From the NCBI RefSeq assembly GCF_036785885.1, contig NC_092312.1:15456001-15520000 (forward strand): DNA of 64,000 bases. Direction: 5' to 3'. Of this stretch, positions 1 through 9,338 are shown one piece after another (position 1 is the stretch's first letter; the number at the start of each line of letters is the position of its first letter). The position numbers and the translations under genes are program-made. The notes under the pieces are model-generated. The model did not search any database and was not told the origin of the DNA. It saw only the letters and a list, made by a program, of their open reading frames with translations. Source of the stretch: Coffea arabica (Eukaryota; Streptophyta; Magnoliopsida; Gentianales; Rubiaceae).

Positions 1-559
1 GCTTCGGAGGCCCTACATCAATGCAATTAGTTAGTATATGTGTCATGCCGTTAGATTCATAAATAAAGATTATGTCCCATGTTGATTCAAGAGATGAAAA
101 AAGAGAACTTAATATATATATATAAAGATTCAAGACTTAATAAGTCAAGTTTTTGAGTCAGAATTGGATTTCTAACTTACATATCGAACTTTTTCAAAAT
201 GTTTCCCCCCTGACACATGCAACTGTAAGAGTTAAGATATAAAAGAATGAACCCATCTCATCTCATCTCATCTCTATCTCATGCAGGGAGCATTTAAGAA
301 GCATGTAGCTTTAAGTCTGGCAATACGAAGCTGGCATAAATCACCAGCCCTTAAAAGTTAAAAGCTCAACTCATATTTGTAACTTTTAAAATAAAACCTG
401 GAATTAATGATAAATACAAGCTGGAGCTTGCTACTATGGTATGAAAAAGTGCTACAAAATACGAGGAGGTGTAGAAATATAAGAGGAGGATCCAAAGTCC
501 AACATTGAAAAATGGATACAGCAAAAGGAATGACTATTGATTGGAGTGGTAGTGATAAA
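1..559. other. Intergenic, downstream of FOCL1-like gene
   Basis: No coding region is supported here. The stretch lies 3' of the minus-strand FOCL1-like gene and probably holds its 3' UTR. It is AT-rich, with a short TA run near 111-124 and a short (TCTCA)n-like run near 256-280. Confidence 0.5.
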
Positions 560-1900
560 TCATGACTTGCAAGGAGAAAGCGTACAGGAAAGATGAGCGT
601 TGCCCGAGTTGGCCCTCGTGAATTTGAGAGCAGTGCCTAAAACTTGCTCCGAAGAACCCGTCAACGCCCAATTCATATGTTCAATTACGGCCAGAGGATG
701 GTAAGCAAACTGAATGCTGTTGTAGGAATTCAGAAGCGCAGCCGTCCCTTCTCTCAGCAGGGTCCTATAAGCTTCCCCTTTCCCTTGCAACCCTCTCCAC
801 AGCGTCAAGTCCGTCCCATATCTCTGCGCAGCTATCAATCCGAACGCAACCGCCACCTTTGTGTCTGGTGTCACCACCTTCCAGTGGCATCTGTATTCTG
901 CCATTATCCACTTTCTGCACAGGAGCTCTTGTAAATATGTGCCACAATAAGCATTATAATTCTACTAATCTTTATTGAAGACAATTAACAAAAATAACCC
1001 CCCAACCCCCCCCCCCCCCCCCAAAAAAAGAAATCAATCCCCCGTTTCTTTAAAAGAAAGAAAAAAAAAAGTTGGTATGGTCCTACATCCAAAACTCCCA
1101 TGGCTACAGTTTTAGCCATCGGGTATGAACTTACTGATACGGGCAAGCTGAAGCTTCCACAAATGGAATTGGCGGCAATGGAGTTGATCGTGCCACAGGC
1201 GGTGGTTGGGGAAATGAGGTTGCCGGAGGAGGTAATGCAGGGTTTACGGGTGCTGGTACGGGGGAGGTGGACCCGGGGCAGAAGGACATGGGTTGTGCAG
1301 GCTGAGAAATCAGGGGATCAACAACGTACATTTCCATATCGAACATGTTGAACATTAATCTGAGAGACTTGGGCGGACCAGCTGCTGCCCCGCAGCCTGA
1401 TGAACCTTGCCCGCCCGAAACTTGAGCATAGCAACCTCTCAAATCTGGTGTGCCATCGAACCTCATCGCGTAACCTCCTACCCAGTTCGTTGTTTCTTCT
1501 CTCCATGCTGCCAGTTGTCCGTTACTGCCAGGGCAGGCCATCGTTACCTTTATGCCTGCATTGAAAGAAAAAAAAAAGGGTGGTGAAATGAATACTCGTA
1601 GAGAGCATATTATCACATAACTGACAGCACAGATATAATGTGATCAAAATGTTAAAGCGAGGATTTAAAGTTCGCATTTTTACTGAACACCAGTCAATTT
1701 TGATAGAGGATTCTAACAAGAAAATGTACCGATAATTTACTCATCTTACCGTAAAGGGGATAATCGAAGAGGGATATTTGGCCATCTTTGCATTGGTCAC
1801 AGAAGACGGTGCCAGTTACCGTGGTATCTCCACTGGTGCCATGTATGACAGCAGCAGCAATCAGTAAAGCTGCAAAGCAGAGCTTGTCTGGCCAATCCAT
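560..1900 (-). CDS. FOCL1: FOCL1-like secreted proline-rich protein (Ole e 1 type)
   Basis: Three exons on the minus strand: 1900-1750, 1555-1135 and 914-560. They join in frame (151+421+355 nt) into 308 residues. The junctions are CG|GTAAGA..GCAG|GC and CA|GTAAGT..GCAG|AA. Residues 1-24 are a signal peptide ending in HGTSGD. Next come a Cys-containing Ole e 1-like region (VFCDQCKDG, VTMACPGSNG, GCYAQVSG), a short proline-rich linker (about residues 150-185, PVPAPVNPALPPP), and a conserved C-terminal block (WIMAEYRCHWKVVTPDT ... LLREGTAALLNSYNS ... ANSGNAH). This architecture, with ACPYQ running into the WIM..YRC block across the second junction, matches Arabidopsis At2g16630/FOCL1 as I remember it. 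That cell-wall protein is needed for the stomatal outer cuticular ledge. The C-terminal block also resembles the PDF1-type domain of protodermal proteins. Intron 2 holds long C and A homopolymer runs (about 999-1070). Function is inferred from the family. Confidence 0.78.
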
Positions 1901-1963
1901 GGAACTTGAGAACCTATTATTGTCTTTGGAGAGCAGTGGTAGCTACAAAGCGTAAAACTTGAG

Positions 1964-1971
1964 TATATATA
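1964..1971 (-). promoter_or_regulatory. Putative TATA box of FOCL1-like gene
   Basis: A TATATATA motif sits about 64 bp upstream of the ATG at 1900, a normal plant TATA-to-ATG distance with a short leader. A short (GT)n run follows at 1976-1991, and minus-strand transcription would start downstream of the TATA motif. The call rests on position and sequence only. Confidence 0.45.
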
Positions 1972-1999
1972 CTACTGTGTGTGTGTGTGTGCTGGTAAC

Positions 2000-4550
2000 G
2001 CTGGGAATGTAAACATTTGAGGGTTTGTGGAAATGTGAATGTGAACGAGTGCTAGCTGACTCTTAAAAGTTAAAAAGAAAAAGGACCAGAATTTAATAGA
2101 AGGTGGGGTGACTTCACCTCAACACTCAACTGTCTCCATTTATGGGGGATGTTGAGCCACATTCGCTGTAATATAGATGGTACGGAGACCTTCATTTAAG
2201 GCTGGTGAAATTATTAGGATCCAGCGAAAAAATGCAGTTATAGCAATAAATTTTGTAACCCGTTGCCTTCAGTTGCGGCATCGTATTTGCATGCTTTGCA
2301 GCTCGGGACAACACTCCTTTCTAGGCAGTGTTAGGAGCTGGATTCGCATAATCTGCGTTATCATGCATCCTGCTCATAGCCATGTATGCCTTCTTCCATC
2401 TGCATTGCTGCTAAAAGAGAGAGGGAGACGAAATTTGGAATCCTTTTCAATGCATTGTCAAGTCCTTGGTGACTTGAATTGCACCGACAAGTGAAAGAAT
2501 ACCCAATATTTGCTTTGCGATACCGAGTAGGCTAGGAATACTTCATGATCATGCGTGCCCTTAAAATCCATTTTCAGCATTGAAACTCGTCGTGTATGAG
2601 GTATGCTCCGACAAGGTTGCTTGATTTGCATTGCACTCGAGGCTTTCTCCTCCTATAATCCAGCCTTAGCTAATAAAGATTATTGCCATCAAATTTCTGT
2701 CTTTTATCAATCAGCTCGTGTCAAGAACACCACCTACCTGGTGAATGAGATAAGTGATTAAGAGACTTTTTGCGGTTTGTTCCCCTGAGAGCGGCACGTG
2801 TCGGTGTAGGCCGGTCTCTTTCCAATGAAAAGAAGAGGATTTCGTGGAATGCATTTTTACCACTACATGTGTCCGAAGCTTCTTGTAGTTGGCGGTTATT
2901 AAATCTGCAAGGAACATTACTGCGATTGAGGAGAATTGGGTCCCCTCCCCTGGGGAATATTTCTCCGCTCATTCGATCTGTTGATTCACACAAGCACTGG
3001 ACTTAAGAATTGTGAATTCAGCTGATGAGATATTTTTGGCATTGTAATGGTAAAACTCGGCTGCTCTCTCGCACGTCACAGCCGTGTTTTAGTTGATTAG
3101 TTAATAGTAGTAGTAATTGTGGTTATGACGCTGAGTTTTTGAAGGGAAGTTTTGTGTCTCGATTACGTGTTTGTTTTGTGCGTCGTAAGTAACCCTATAG
3201 GCGCAAAACAATTTGCAATAACTCAGCCAATAACAACTTGGAAGTGGAAGGAATGAAGATCATCAACAGAGAACCAACTCGTGAATTCAGGACCTCCACT
3301 CATTGCGGGTCGTTGTAACAGTTTTTCCGGTTTGTTGTTACACACATTAACGTTCAGCAATTCCAAGTTTTACTAAAACAACTGGTCTATAGCACTTTTC
3401 CCCCTCCCTCTCAAGATTCCACCCACACAAAGCAATGCAAAAATTTTTTTGTTTAAAAAAAAAAATTTTCCAAAACATGCGGCGAGTAGACATTCACGCA
3501 TCAAACAATGCGGCGAAACTCGTAAACAAAAACATGGAAAGATTTGAATCTGTTATGTAGAGTAACAACAGAATTGAGCGGACGGACCAGATTCAAAGAA
3601 TAATAATATGACATCCAGTAACAACAAAACTTGTTTTTACTAATAAATAAAATACCACACCCACTACCAACCAGCCAGCCATTAGGCCTCAAAACAAATA
3701 GTCTACTCAGTTTCCTACCAAAACTGCCTCCTCAATCATGTCCCCCTCAAAATGAGCTCCAGTCAGAGCACAAAGCACAAAACAAAGACACAGAAACCTG
3801 CGTATTTCAATCCCCTCCCAATCTCAAATTCAGCATCACATTTGTGAGCTTTTATCCTCAGCTTCTTCCACTGGTACATCTTCTGTTTTTTCAGCACTGG
3901 AACTTGAAAAAAAAAAAAAAAAAAGCCAGAGAATAAAACGTTTATCAGAAAATCCAACTGGAAAAATGAAATAAAATGCAACATTTAAATTATGCAGACC
4001 AACTAACAAACCGACTTCTTATGTCGCTCTCACTTTTAAACGCAAGCTAGAGCACCTACACACACTGATAGTCAGTAGAGCTTAAAAACCCTTGAATCCT
4101 CTGGTCAACACAAGCAGAAAGATATCAAGACCAAACAATAGAAATACAACTGAACCACCCAAAAAAAGGAACAGGAAAAGAAGAATGGTAGACGGTTGTG
4201 TATTCTTCCTGCCAAATATTAACCACAGCACACAAAAAAGGGGGAAAAAACAGTAAATAAAGAACCAAAATAAAAGACATGTATCACAAGTTGGGGCAAA
4301 ACAAAATCAAGCTTTGCAGCTGTATCGAGCTCTTTAAAGATGATGGAACCTATGATTGCTCCAAATCCATCAAGCACAAAAATAAAAAATGAAAAAGACA
4401 TCTGGGTACAAAAAAAAGATTCACTCACTCAAGTATGTACCATACTACAGTTGTCCGTCACATGATGTACAATTTACAACTAATGAAACCAGGACCATAA
4501 CAATCTCAGGGGAACTGATAAGCGACTGCTGTCAAATTAATAAAAAAAAA
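2000..4550. other. Intergenic, no supported gene
   Basis: Spacer between the FOCL1-like promoter and the 3' side of eIF4B. Short open frames occur on both strands, but none looks like a known protein or shows paired splice sites. The right part (about 4000-5131) may contain the eIF4B 3' UTR or an unrecognised last exon of that gene. There are several A-rich runs, for example 3908-3924. Confidence 0.4.
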
Positions 4551-4574
4551 AAAAGAAAAAAAAGAAACAGTACA

Positions 4575-4668
4575 GAGAAGAAAAGGCAAATCAAACCAAG
4601 ACAAAGACTACCTAAGGATCCATATAGAGAAGAAAAGGCAAATCAAATGAAGACAAAGACTCCTAAGA
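4575..4668. repeat. 52-bp imperfect tandem duplication
   Basis: The motif GAGAAGAAAAGGCAAATCAA starts at 4575 and again at 4627. It is followed both times by nearly the same AAGACAAAGACT segment, giving a period of 52 bp with a few mismatches. It lies downstream of the eIF4B coding region. Confidence 0.75.
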
Positions 4669-5131
4669 ATTTCGTAAAAAGTAGACAGGATTCTGCATGA
4701 ACGTGTCCTAAGTAATGATGGCTATCACGCAAATACAAGTAAACAACCATTTTTATGAATGTAAAACCACGTCGAGATGAAAAATGATACACCACACGTT
4801 AAGCTGCAGATACAAATTGCAAAATGTGACCTAGCCAATTTGACGATAGCCCCCCATTATACAAAAGTTTCTATCAAAAGCTTCCATTACCTTAAAACCC
4901 CCCCAGTACTAAATTGGTTGGAATGTCCACAGTAAAACTTGCCCCATTCAAGATTGTCTCCAATCACTTATTTAACTTCTTATACAAACTCATGACATCA
5001 AGTCTTTCAACATAGCCTAAACAATTCAAGCAGGACACCTATCAATTTAGTCAGACCAACAAAACGAAACTAAACTCAAACAGTAATCAGTAAACCCAAG
5101 CAGTTAAGAGCAACTAAATTCAATCCAAAGC

Positions 5132-6337
5132 CTACTTCACTGACCTCAGAGGGCGAGCATCCTCGGGCTGTGGCTCTGGTTTCCTCCAAGCTCTCTCATT
5201 TTTTTCCTCCTGCTGGAAGCCACCCCTCCAATTACCACTACCAAAACCTCTCTTCCCAAAAGCTGGCTTTTCTTCCACTGCGGCTACTGCCTCTTTAATC
5301 TTGACAGACTCAAGCTTTTCATCGATCTCTTTCCAGTCCTGCCCCTTCTCCTTCAAAACCTCTTCCCTTGGCCTTGCGCTGCCAAATGGGCTTGACCCCT
5401 TAGGCTTCACTACACTCTCATTCTGCTCACCTACGGGTAGTGTCCTAGGCTGCAGATTCAACCTCGGCCTCCCACCTGCAGTAGCAACCTCCTCTTTCTT
5501 CCGTCCCCAGCTATCTGAATCTGGCCCACCGCCATTAGCAGAATCAATACCCCCACCTCTTCTCTCTCTCAAACTATCAAAAGCCCCACCACCGGAAGAT
5601 CCAAATTTCCTCCCCTCTTCTTCCTTCCTCTTCACCCAGTTTGCAGAGTCAGCGCCGCCATTCGATTCAAAACCTCCTCTTCTATCATTCCTCCGACTCT
5701 CAGAGGGCACAAACGTCTTATTCGAAGCCCAGTTATCAACTTCATCCGCACGAGACTGCGAATCCGAGAAGAACCCTCCTCTCTCCCCTCTTTCCCTCCG
5801 CTCAAACAAGTTACCGTTGCCAGCGGTAGATTTCTTCAGGGCACCCCAGTCGTCAATTTCATCGGCACGGGAAGGCTCTAAATCCCTGCTGGAATCCCTC
5901 GGACGGCGAGGCTGCTCGTCGGAGGAGCCCCTTCCCGGCCTATCGTAGTTATTGCCATAGGATCTGAAGCCTTTGTTGCGGTCGAGCTCTTCAGCGGAGC
6001 GCTGGCGGGGGCCAGTTGGGAGAGCCAAGAGTTCATCGTGGGTAAGACCCCTGGAGGGTTGAGACGAGGACGAAGAAGACGGCTTAGGGGTGGCGCCGAA
6101 AGTTGAGAACTCCTGAAGGGAAAGGGTTTGGCCCTTTTTCTTCTTGGGCTTGGTGGCGGCGGCGGTGGCAAGGGATGGGAAGTCGGCAGTGGGAGCAGAG
6201 TTGGCGGCGGCGCCGTTGGAGAGATGGACGCCGGTGAGGGAGTCTTGATTGTGTTGCTGGAGAAGGTCGGCTTCGTTTTCTTCGGAGTCGAGTGCCCACG
6301 CGCCTGGTTTAGCCCACGCGCTGACGGTTGCCGCCAT
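5132..6337 (-). CDS. EIF4B: Eukaryotic translation initiation factor 4B
   Basis: A single open frame of 401 residues starts at ATG 6337 in a good context (AACCATGGCG). Plant eIF4B is a cytoplasmic cofactor that stimulates the RNA-helicase activity of eIF4A and binds RNA, eIF3 and PABP. The family marks are visible: N-terminal AWAKPGAWALDSEENEADLL (about residues 7-26), DFPSLATAAATKPKKKKGQ and TLSLQEFSTFG (about 53-84), LTHDELLALPTGPRQRSAEEL (about 98-118), repeated RADEIDDWG/RADEVDNWA units, and a Gly/Arg/Ser-rich disordered middle. The C-terminal part (AWRKPEPQPEDARPLRSVK) stops at 5132. A possible donor (CTGAG|GTCAGT) lies just before the stop, so a short extra 3' exon cannot be excluded. 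The length is near that of the shorter plant eIF4B isoforms. Confidence 0.88.
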   Translation of the reverse strand: MAATVSAWAKPGAWALDSEENEADLLQQHNQDSLTGVHLSNGAAANSAPTADFPSLATAAATKPKKKKGQTLSLQEFSTFGATPKPSSSSSSQPSRGLTHDELLALPTGPRQRSAEELDRNKGFRSYGNNYDRPGRGSSDEQPRRPRDSSRDLEPSRADEIDDWGALKKSTAGNGNLFERRERGERGGFFSDSQSRADEVDNWASNKTFVPSESRRNDRRGGFESNGGADSANWVKRKEEEGRKFGSSGGGAFDSLRERRGGGIDSANGGGPDSDSWGRKKEEVATAGGRPRLNLQPRTLPVGEQNESVVKPKGSSPFGSARPREEVLKEKGQDWKEIDEKLESVKIKEAVAAVEEKPAFGKRGFGSGNWRGGFQQEEKNERAWRKPEPQPEDARPLRSVK

Positions 6338-6423
6338 GGTTGTTTGCGGGTTTCTTTCTATTCTTACTGCGTGTGTCGAAGGCTGAGAGGTTTCTTCTGT
6401 GAGTTTTCCTTCTTTTGTTTTTG

Positions 6424-6450
6424 TTTCTGCGTTGCGTTGCGTTGCGTTGG
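6424..6450. repeat. GCGTT pentanucleotide run in eIF4B leader
   Basis: Several tandem TTGCG/GCGTT units lie about 90-110 bp upstream of the eIF4B ATG, in the likely 5' leader, and read as CGCAA repeats on the gene's strand. Confidence 0.7.
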
Positions 6451-6941
6451 TTGGAAGCGAATGGCTGTGCTGCTTTTTATATTACTATTGAATTAAATTA
6501 AATAAATAAAAGAGTGGGCGTCGGAATTTGATCCGACGCTCACTATTCAATGTCCCGAATTTAATTGGGATCTCTTTGGGGAATTGGTTTCGATTGGACG
6601 GTGCAGATGGAGTGGTTCGGCTTTTCTTTTCTTCTTCTTCTGTTGATTCGGATTACGCAGGCCGAAAGGATCGATCAGAGTCCTTTTTTGTTTTTGTTTT
6701 TTTTTTTTTGGGGGTGAAAGAAGAGGGTATTTCCTTTTCTTTTCTTTTTTTTCCGGTTAAGGAATATTTTCCAATGGCTCGGAAACTGAGGACAACTTGT
6801 CTTTTGCCTTCGATTGCTATCATACAAAAAAATAATAAAAATAATCAGACACGTAAACAAACTGAGATGCCAACCGGATGATCCTGGCACAAATAATCTC
6901 CGAATTGATGCCCAGCAAGATTCTCCCAATTCTAAAACATT
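6451..6941. other. eIF4B upstream region
   Basis: Probable promoter and 5' flank of the minus-strand eIF4B gene, bounded by the Pack-MULE target duplication. It has T-rich runs (6688-6710 and nearby) and a pyrimidine-rich stretch. No coding sequence is supported. Confidence 0.4.
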
Positions 6942-6950
6942 AAAAACAAA

Positions 6951-7181
6951 GGGCAAATTATCCAATTGGCCCTTTAATTCTTTGTCTAGGTAAAATTAAG
7001 CCCTTCATCTATTTTTTGCAGACTTTAAGCCCTCGAACTTGTAAAATGGGAAATCCGTGGCCCTTTTAGCCAGTTTCTCCGGTTTTGCAACCGGATGACC
7101 AATTCACACGAACGCCATGTGCTTCTTTCAAGGGCATTTTTGTCCTCATATTCTAAGCAAAAAGGGCACACATAATCCACC
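6951..7181 (+). repeat. Left terminal inverted repeat of Pack-MULE
   Basis: 231 bp, starting GGGCAAATTATCCAATTGGC and ending ATAATCCACC. It pairs with 8303-8533 read in reverse complement and keeps the same length with no visible indels. Confidence 0.93.
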
Positions 7182-7398
7182 GAAGGAAGCTGGAAAAGTG
7201 CTCATTTTTAGTCAAAAAAAGAGAGAAAATAAAAGGGGAAATTGCTGATCACCTACCCCCCTTGCCCCATGCCGTAGAATATCAAACAAAAGAAAACGTA
7301 AAAAGATGGGAATTTTTAGATAAAAAATAATTTTCGAAAAAAAGGTGTTTCCTTTCTCACTTTTATTCCTCCTACTCTTCCCACCCCGCTGAAACAGA

Positions 7399-8331
7399 AT
7401 GGCTGAGACGACGTTGCTTCAACTACTCAGACTCCACCAGGACGATGACGGCCTAGACGACGTCATTGAAGAAGTAGATTTTTCTCATCATCAAACCCAT
7501 CCCCACCGCCATCATCTCGATCCCTACTGGTCTTCCGATTTCGATGCTATTGGTTGATCCCCCAGCGACATCGTGTCGGAACCCGAATCGGTTGTCACCA
7601 GCGCTGATCTTTTCGACCGCGAGAATCAGGTGAATTTCGTTATGGACCTCCTGCACCAACGAGTTGAGCAGTCCCAATTGTCCTCCACAGCCTGTGTGGT
7701 GATTGACCCGGAGATTTCTGATGCTGACCCGAATTTCGGGATTCATGAAGGAAACGACGGAATGGAGCCGACCCATTTGGATCTTGATCTGAATCTAGGG
7801 TTTCTCGGAGAGCCCACTTCGGCAAATATGGAAAATTCAGGGTTCGTAGCTGAAAATTTTGAGGGTGGGGACCATTTTGTAACCGGGTTGCGAGTCGTGG
7901 ATATCGGGTCGGAATCGGATTCTGATATAAACCATGACGTTGAGATTGATTTTAGTGCTGACGATGATGATATAAGTGAGGGTGATGATGATCCAAGCCT
8001 TAGGCTCTGTTGGGATTCTTTTCAGATTGAGGATCATAGAGAAGTTAATGAGGATTTTGAGTGGGAGGAAGTGGATGAAGGAGTTGATGAGAGAGAGGTT
8101 CTGAGCATGTTTCTGGATGATGATGACATGCCGGTGATGGCCCGGGAGGAGAGTGCAGATGTATCTAGGAATTTGGACTGTGAGGTTTTGTTAGATGTGC
8201 AGAATTTGGAAGCAATCCCCGAGAATGTGACAGAGACGGCCATGGGATTGCGTGGGGGTTGCGCAGGGAAGAGTAAGGGAGATGAGGGAAATCAAATAGA
8301 AAGGTGGACTATGTGTGCCCTTTTTGCTTAG
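7399..8331 (+). pseudogene. Captured 5' part of a RING-type E3 ligase gene
   Basis: Coding-like sequence from ATG 7399 (MAETTLLQLLRLHQDDDG..) is interrupted by one in-frame TGA at 7555-7557. It then stays open in the same frame to 8331, with a possible internal Met at 7573 that would give 252 residues. The conserved acidic block VVDIGSESDSD...VEIDFS...RLCWDSFQIEDHREVNEDFEWEEVDE...DEREVLSM is typical of the N-terminal half of plant RING-H2 E3 ligases of the CIP8/RNF126-like type. The catalytic RING, which lies near the C-terminus in that family, is absent. The last about 9 residues run into the right TIR. No intron is apparent, as expected for a single-exon parent. About 215 bp of non-TIR sequence before the ATG may be the parent's 5' UTR. 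Loss of the RING means it cannot act as a ligase; whether it is transcribed is unknown. Confidence 0.8.
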
Positions 8332-8533
8332 AATATGAGGACAAAAATGCCCTTGAAAGAAGCACATGGCGTTCGTGTGAATTGGTCATTCGGTTGCAAA
8401 ACCGGAGAAACTGGCTAAAAGGGCCACGAATTTCCCATTTTACAAGTTCGAGGGTTTAAAGTCAGCAAAAAATAGATGAGGGGCTTAATTTTACCTAGAC
8501 AAAGAGTTAAAGGGCCAATTGGATAATTTGCCC
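8303..8533 (-). repeat. Right terminal inverted repeat of Pack-MULE
   Basis: Reverse complement of 6951-7181, with about 7 substitutions over 231 bp. Confidence 0.93.
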
Positions 8534-8574
8534 AAAAACAAATGTATCCGGATTATGCTGCTCGCAAGCTAATA

Positions 8575-8905
8575 GTAGGCTGCTCAATTAAAAAAGTTCG
8601 AGATAAAAAAAATACTCAACTCATTAATTAGCGAGCCAAACTAATTATATTTATATATTTTTAAATTTTTTATTTTAATAATAAAATTATATATATGTTC
8701 TTAATATTTTATTATTTATTAAAAAATTACCACTTTATCCATTTTTTAAAATTGAAATAATTATCTTTTATTTTTTTAAAATTCAAGCTCGATTCAACTT
8801 GAATTTGAAATCGAGTTCAAATTCGAACTTTACATTGAGAACTCGTCAAGTTTGAACTTGATAAATTTAAATTGAGACTCGCCTCGATTAATAGAAGTTA
8901 TACAA
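8575..8905. repeat. AT-rich, CTCG-motif MITE-like repeat (copy A)
   Basis: The AT-rich core (about 8650-8785) aligns well with the core of the element at 39262-39591, and both are flanked by AAGCTCGA/TCGAGTTC-type motifs. Ends and target duplication are unclear, so this copy is probably decayed. It begins just right of the Pack-MULE. Confidence 0.5.
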
Positions 8906-9338
8906 TCAATACGACTCTGCAAAATCGTTTTGCTTAATAAGCTCCAACAGGAAAGGAGGGCGTTACAAGCATGAACCAATAGTGAATCAGCAAACAAAAT
9001 TTGGAAACCAATTCACAATCGCAACTCATGAAGTAAAAAAAAGACAAAAATGATACCTCACGTATGTACAAACCGCAATCTCAATTACAACACGTGCCGT
9101 GAGCAAAAGCTTTGCTCCAGTTAGGGAATGTCTAGGAGCTTTGGGACTCTGTAATACCATTTTATCGCCCTTGGGATGAGCAGCACCAGAATATCTGGCA
9201 TTTGCAACGATTCAAGCAGCTGTTTGATGAGACTATGCAGGAATGATATTCGCCTGGTAAGTAAAACAAAAATCCAGCTGCTGATGTACCTTCATTGCAA
9301 AAGAATCATGTTGTTGCAGCTAAGGCATGAAAATTTAC

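Larger units (their letters stand above)
6942..8542. mobile_element. Pack-MULE (Mutator-like) with captured gene fragment
   Basis: The element proper is 6951-8533 (1,583 bp). The left TIR is 6951-7181 and the right TIR is 8303-8533, each 231 bp and inverted. They differ at about 7 positions by eye (about 97% identity). Both ends read GGGCAAATTATCC inwards. The element is flanked by a perfect 9-bp direct repeat, AAAAACAAA, at 6942-6950 and 8534-8542. Long TIRs with a 9-bp target duplication are the hallmark of Mutator-like elements. There is no transposase; the interior is a fragment of a cellular gene, so this is a Pack-MULE. It sits about 0.6 kb upstream of eIF4B and 0.8 kb downstream of the NIPA stop codon. 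Confidence 0.93.

Noticed and set aside
1131-1616. Reading the FOCL1-like exon 2 as ending at the TAA at 1131, with a separate gene at 560-904
   Set aside because: A consensus donor (CA|GTAAGT) lies just before the TAA, and the downstream block joins in phase as in the known family protein, so this is one three-exon gene.
2177-3006. Several 70-105-codon frames on both strands upstream of FOCL1
   Set aside because: They overlap one another, lack conserved motifs and have no plausible splice partners.
5301-5948. A 215-codon plus-strand frame opposite eIF4B
   Set aside because: Ser/Pro/Leu-rich antisense frame of a low-complexity Gly/Arg/Ser-coding gene, with no family resemblance.
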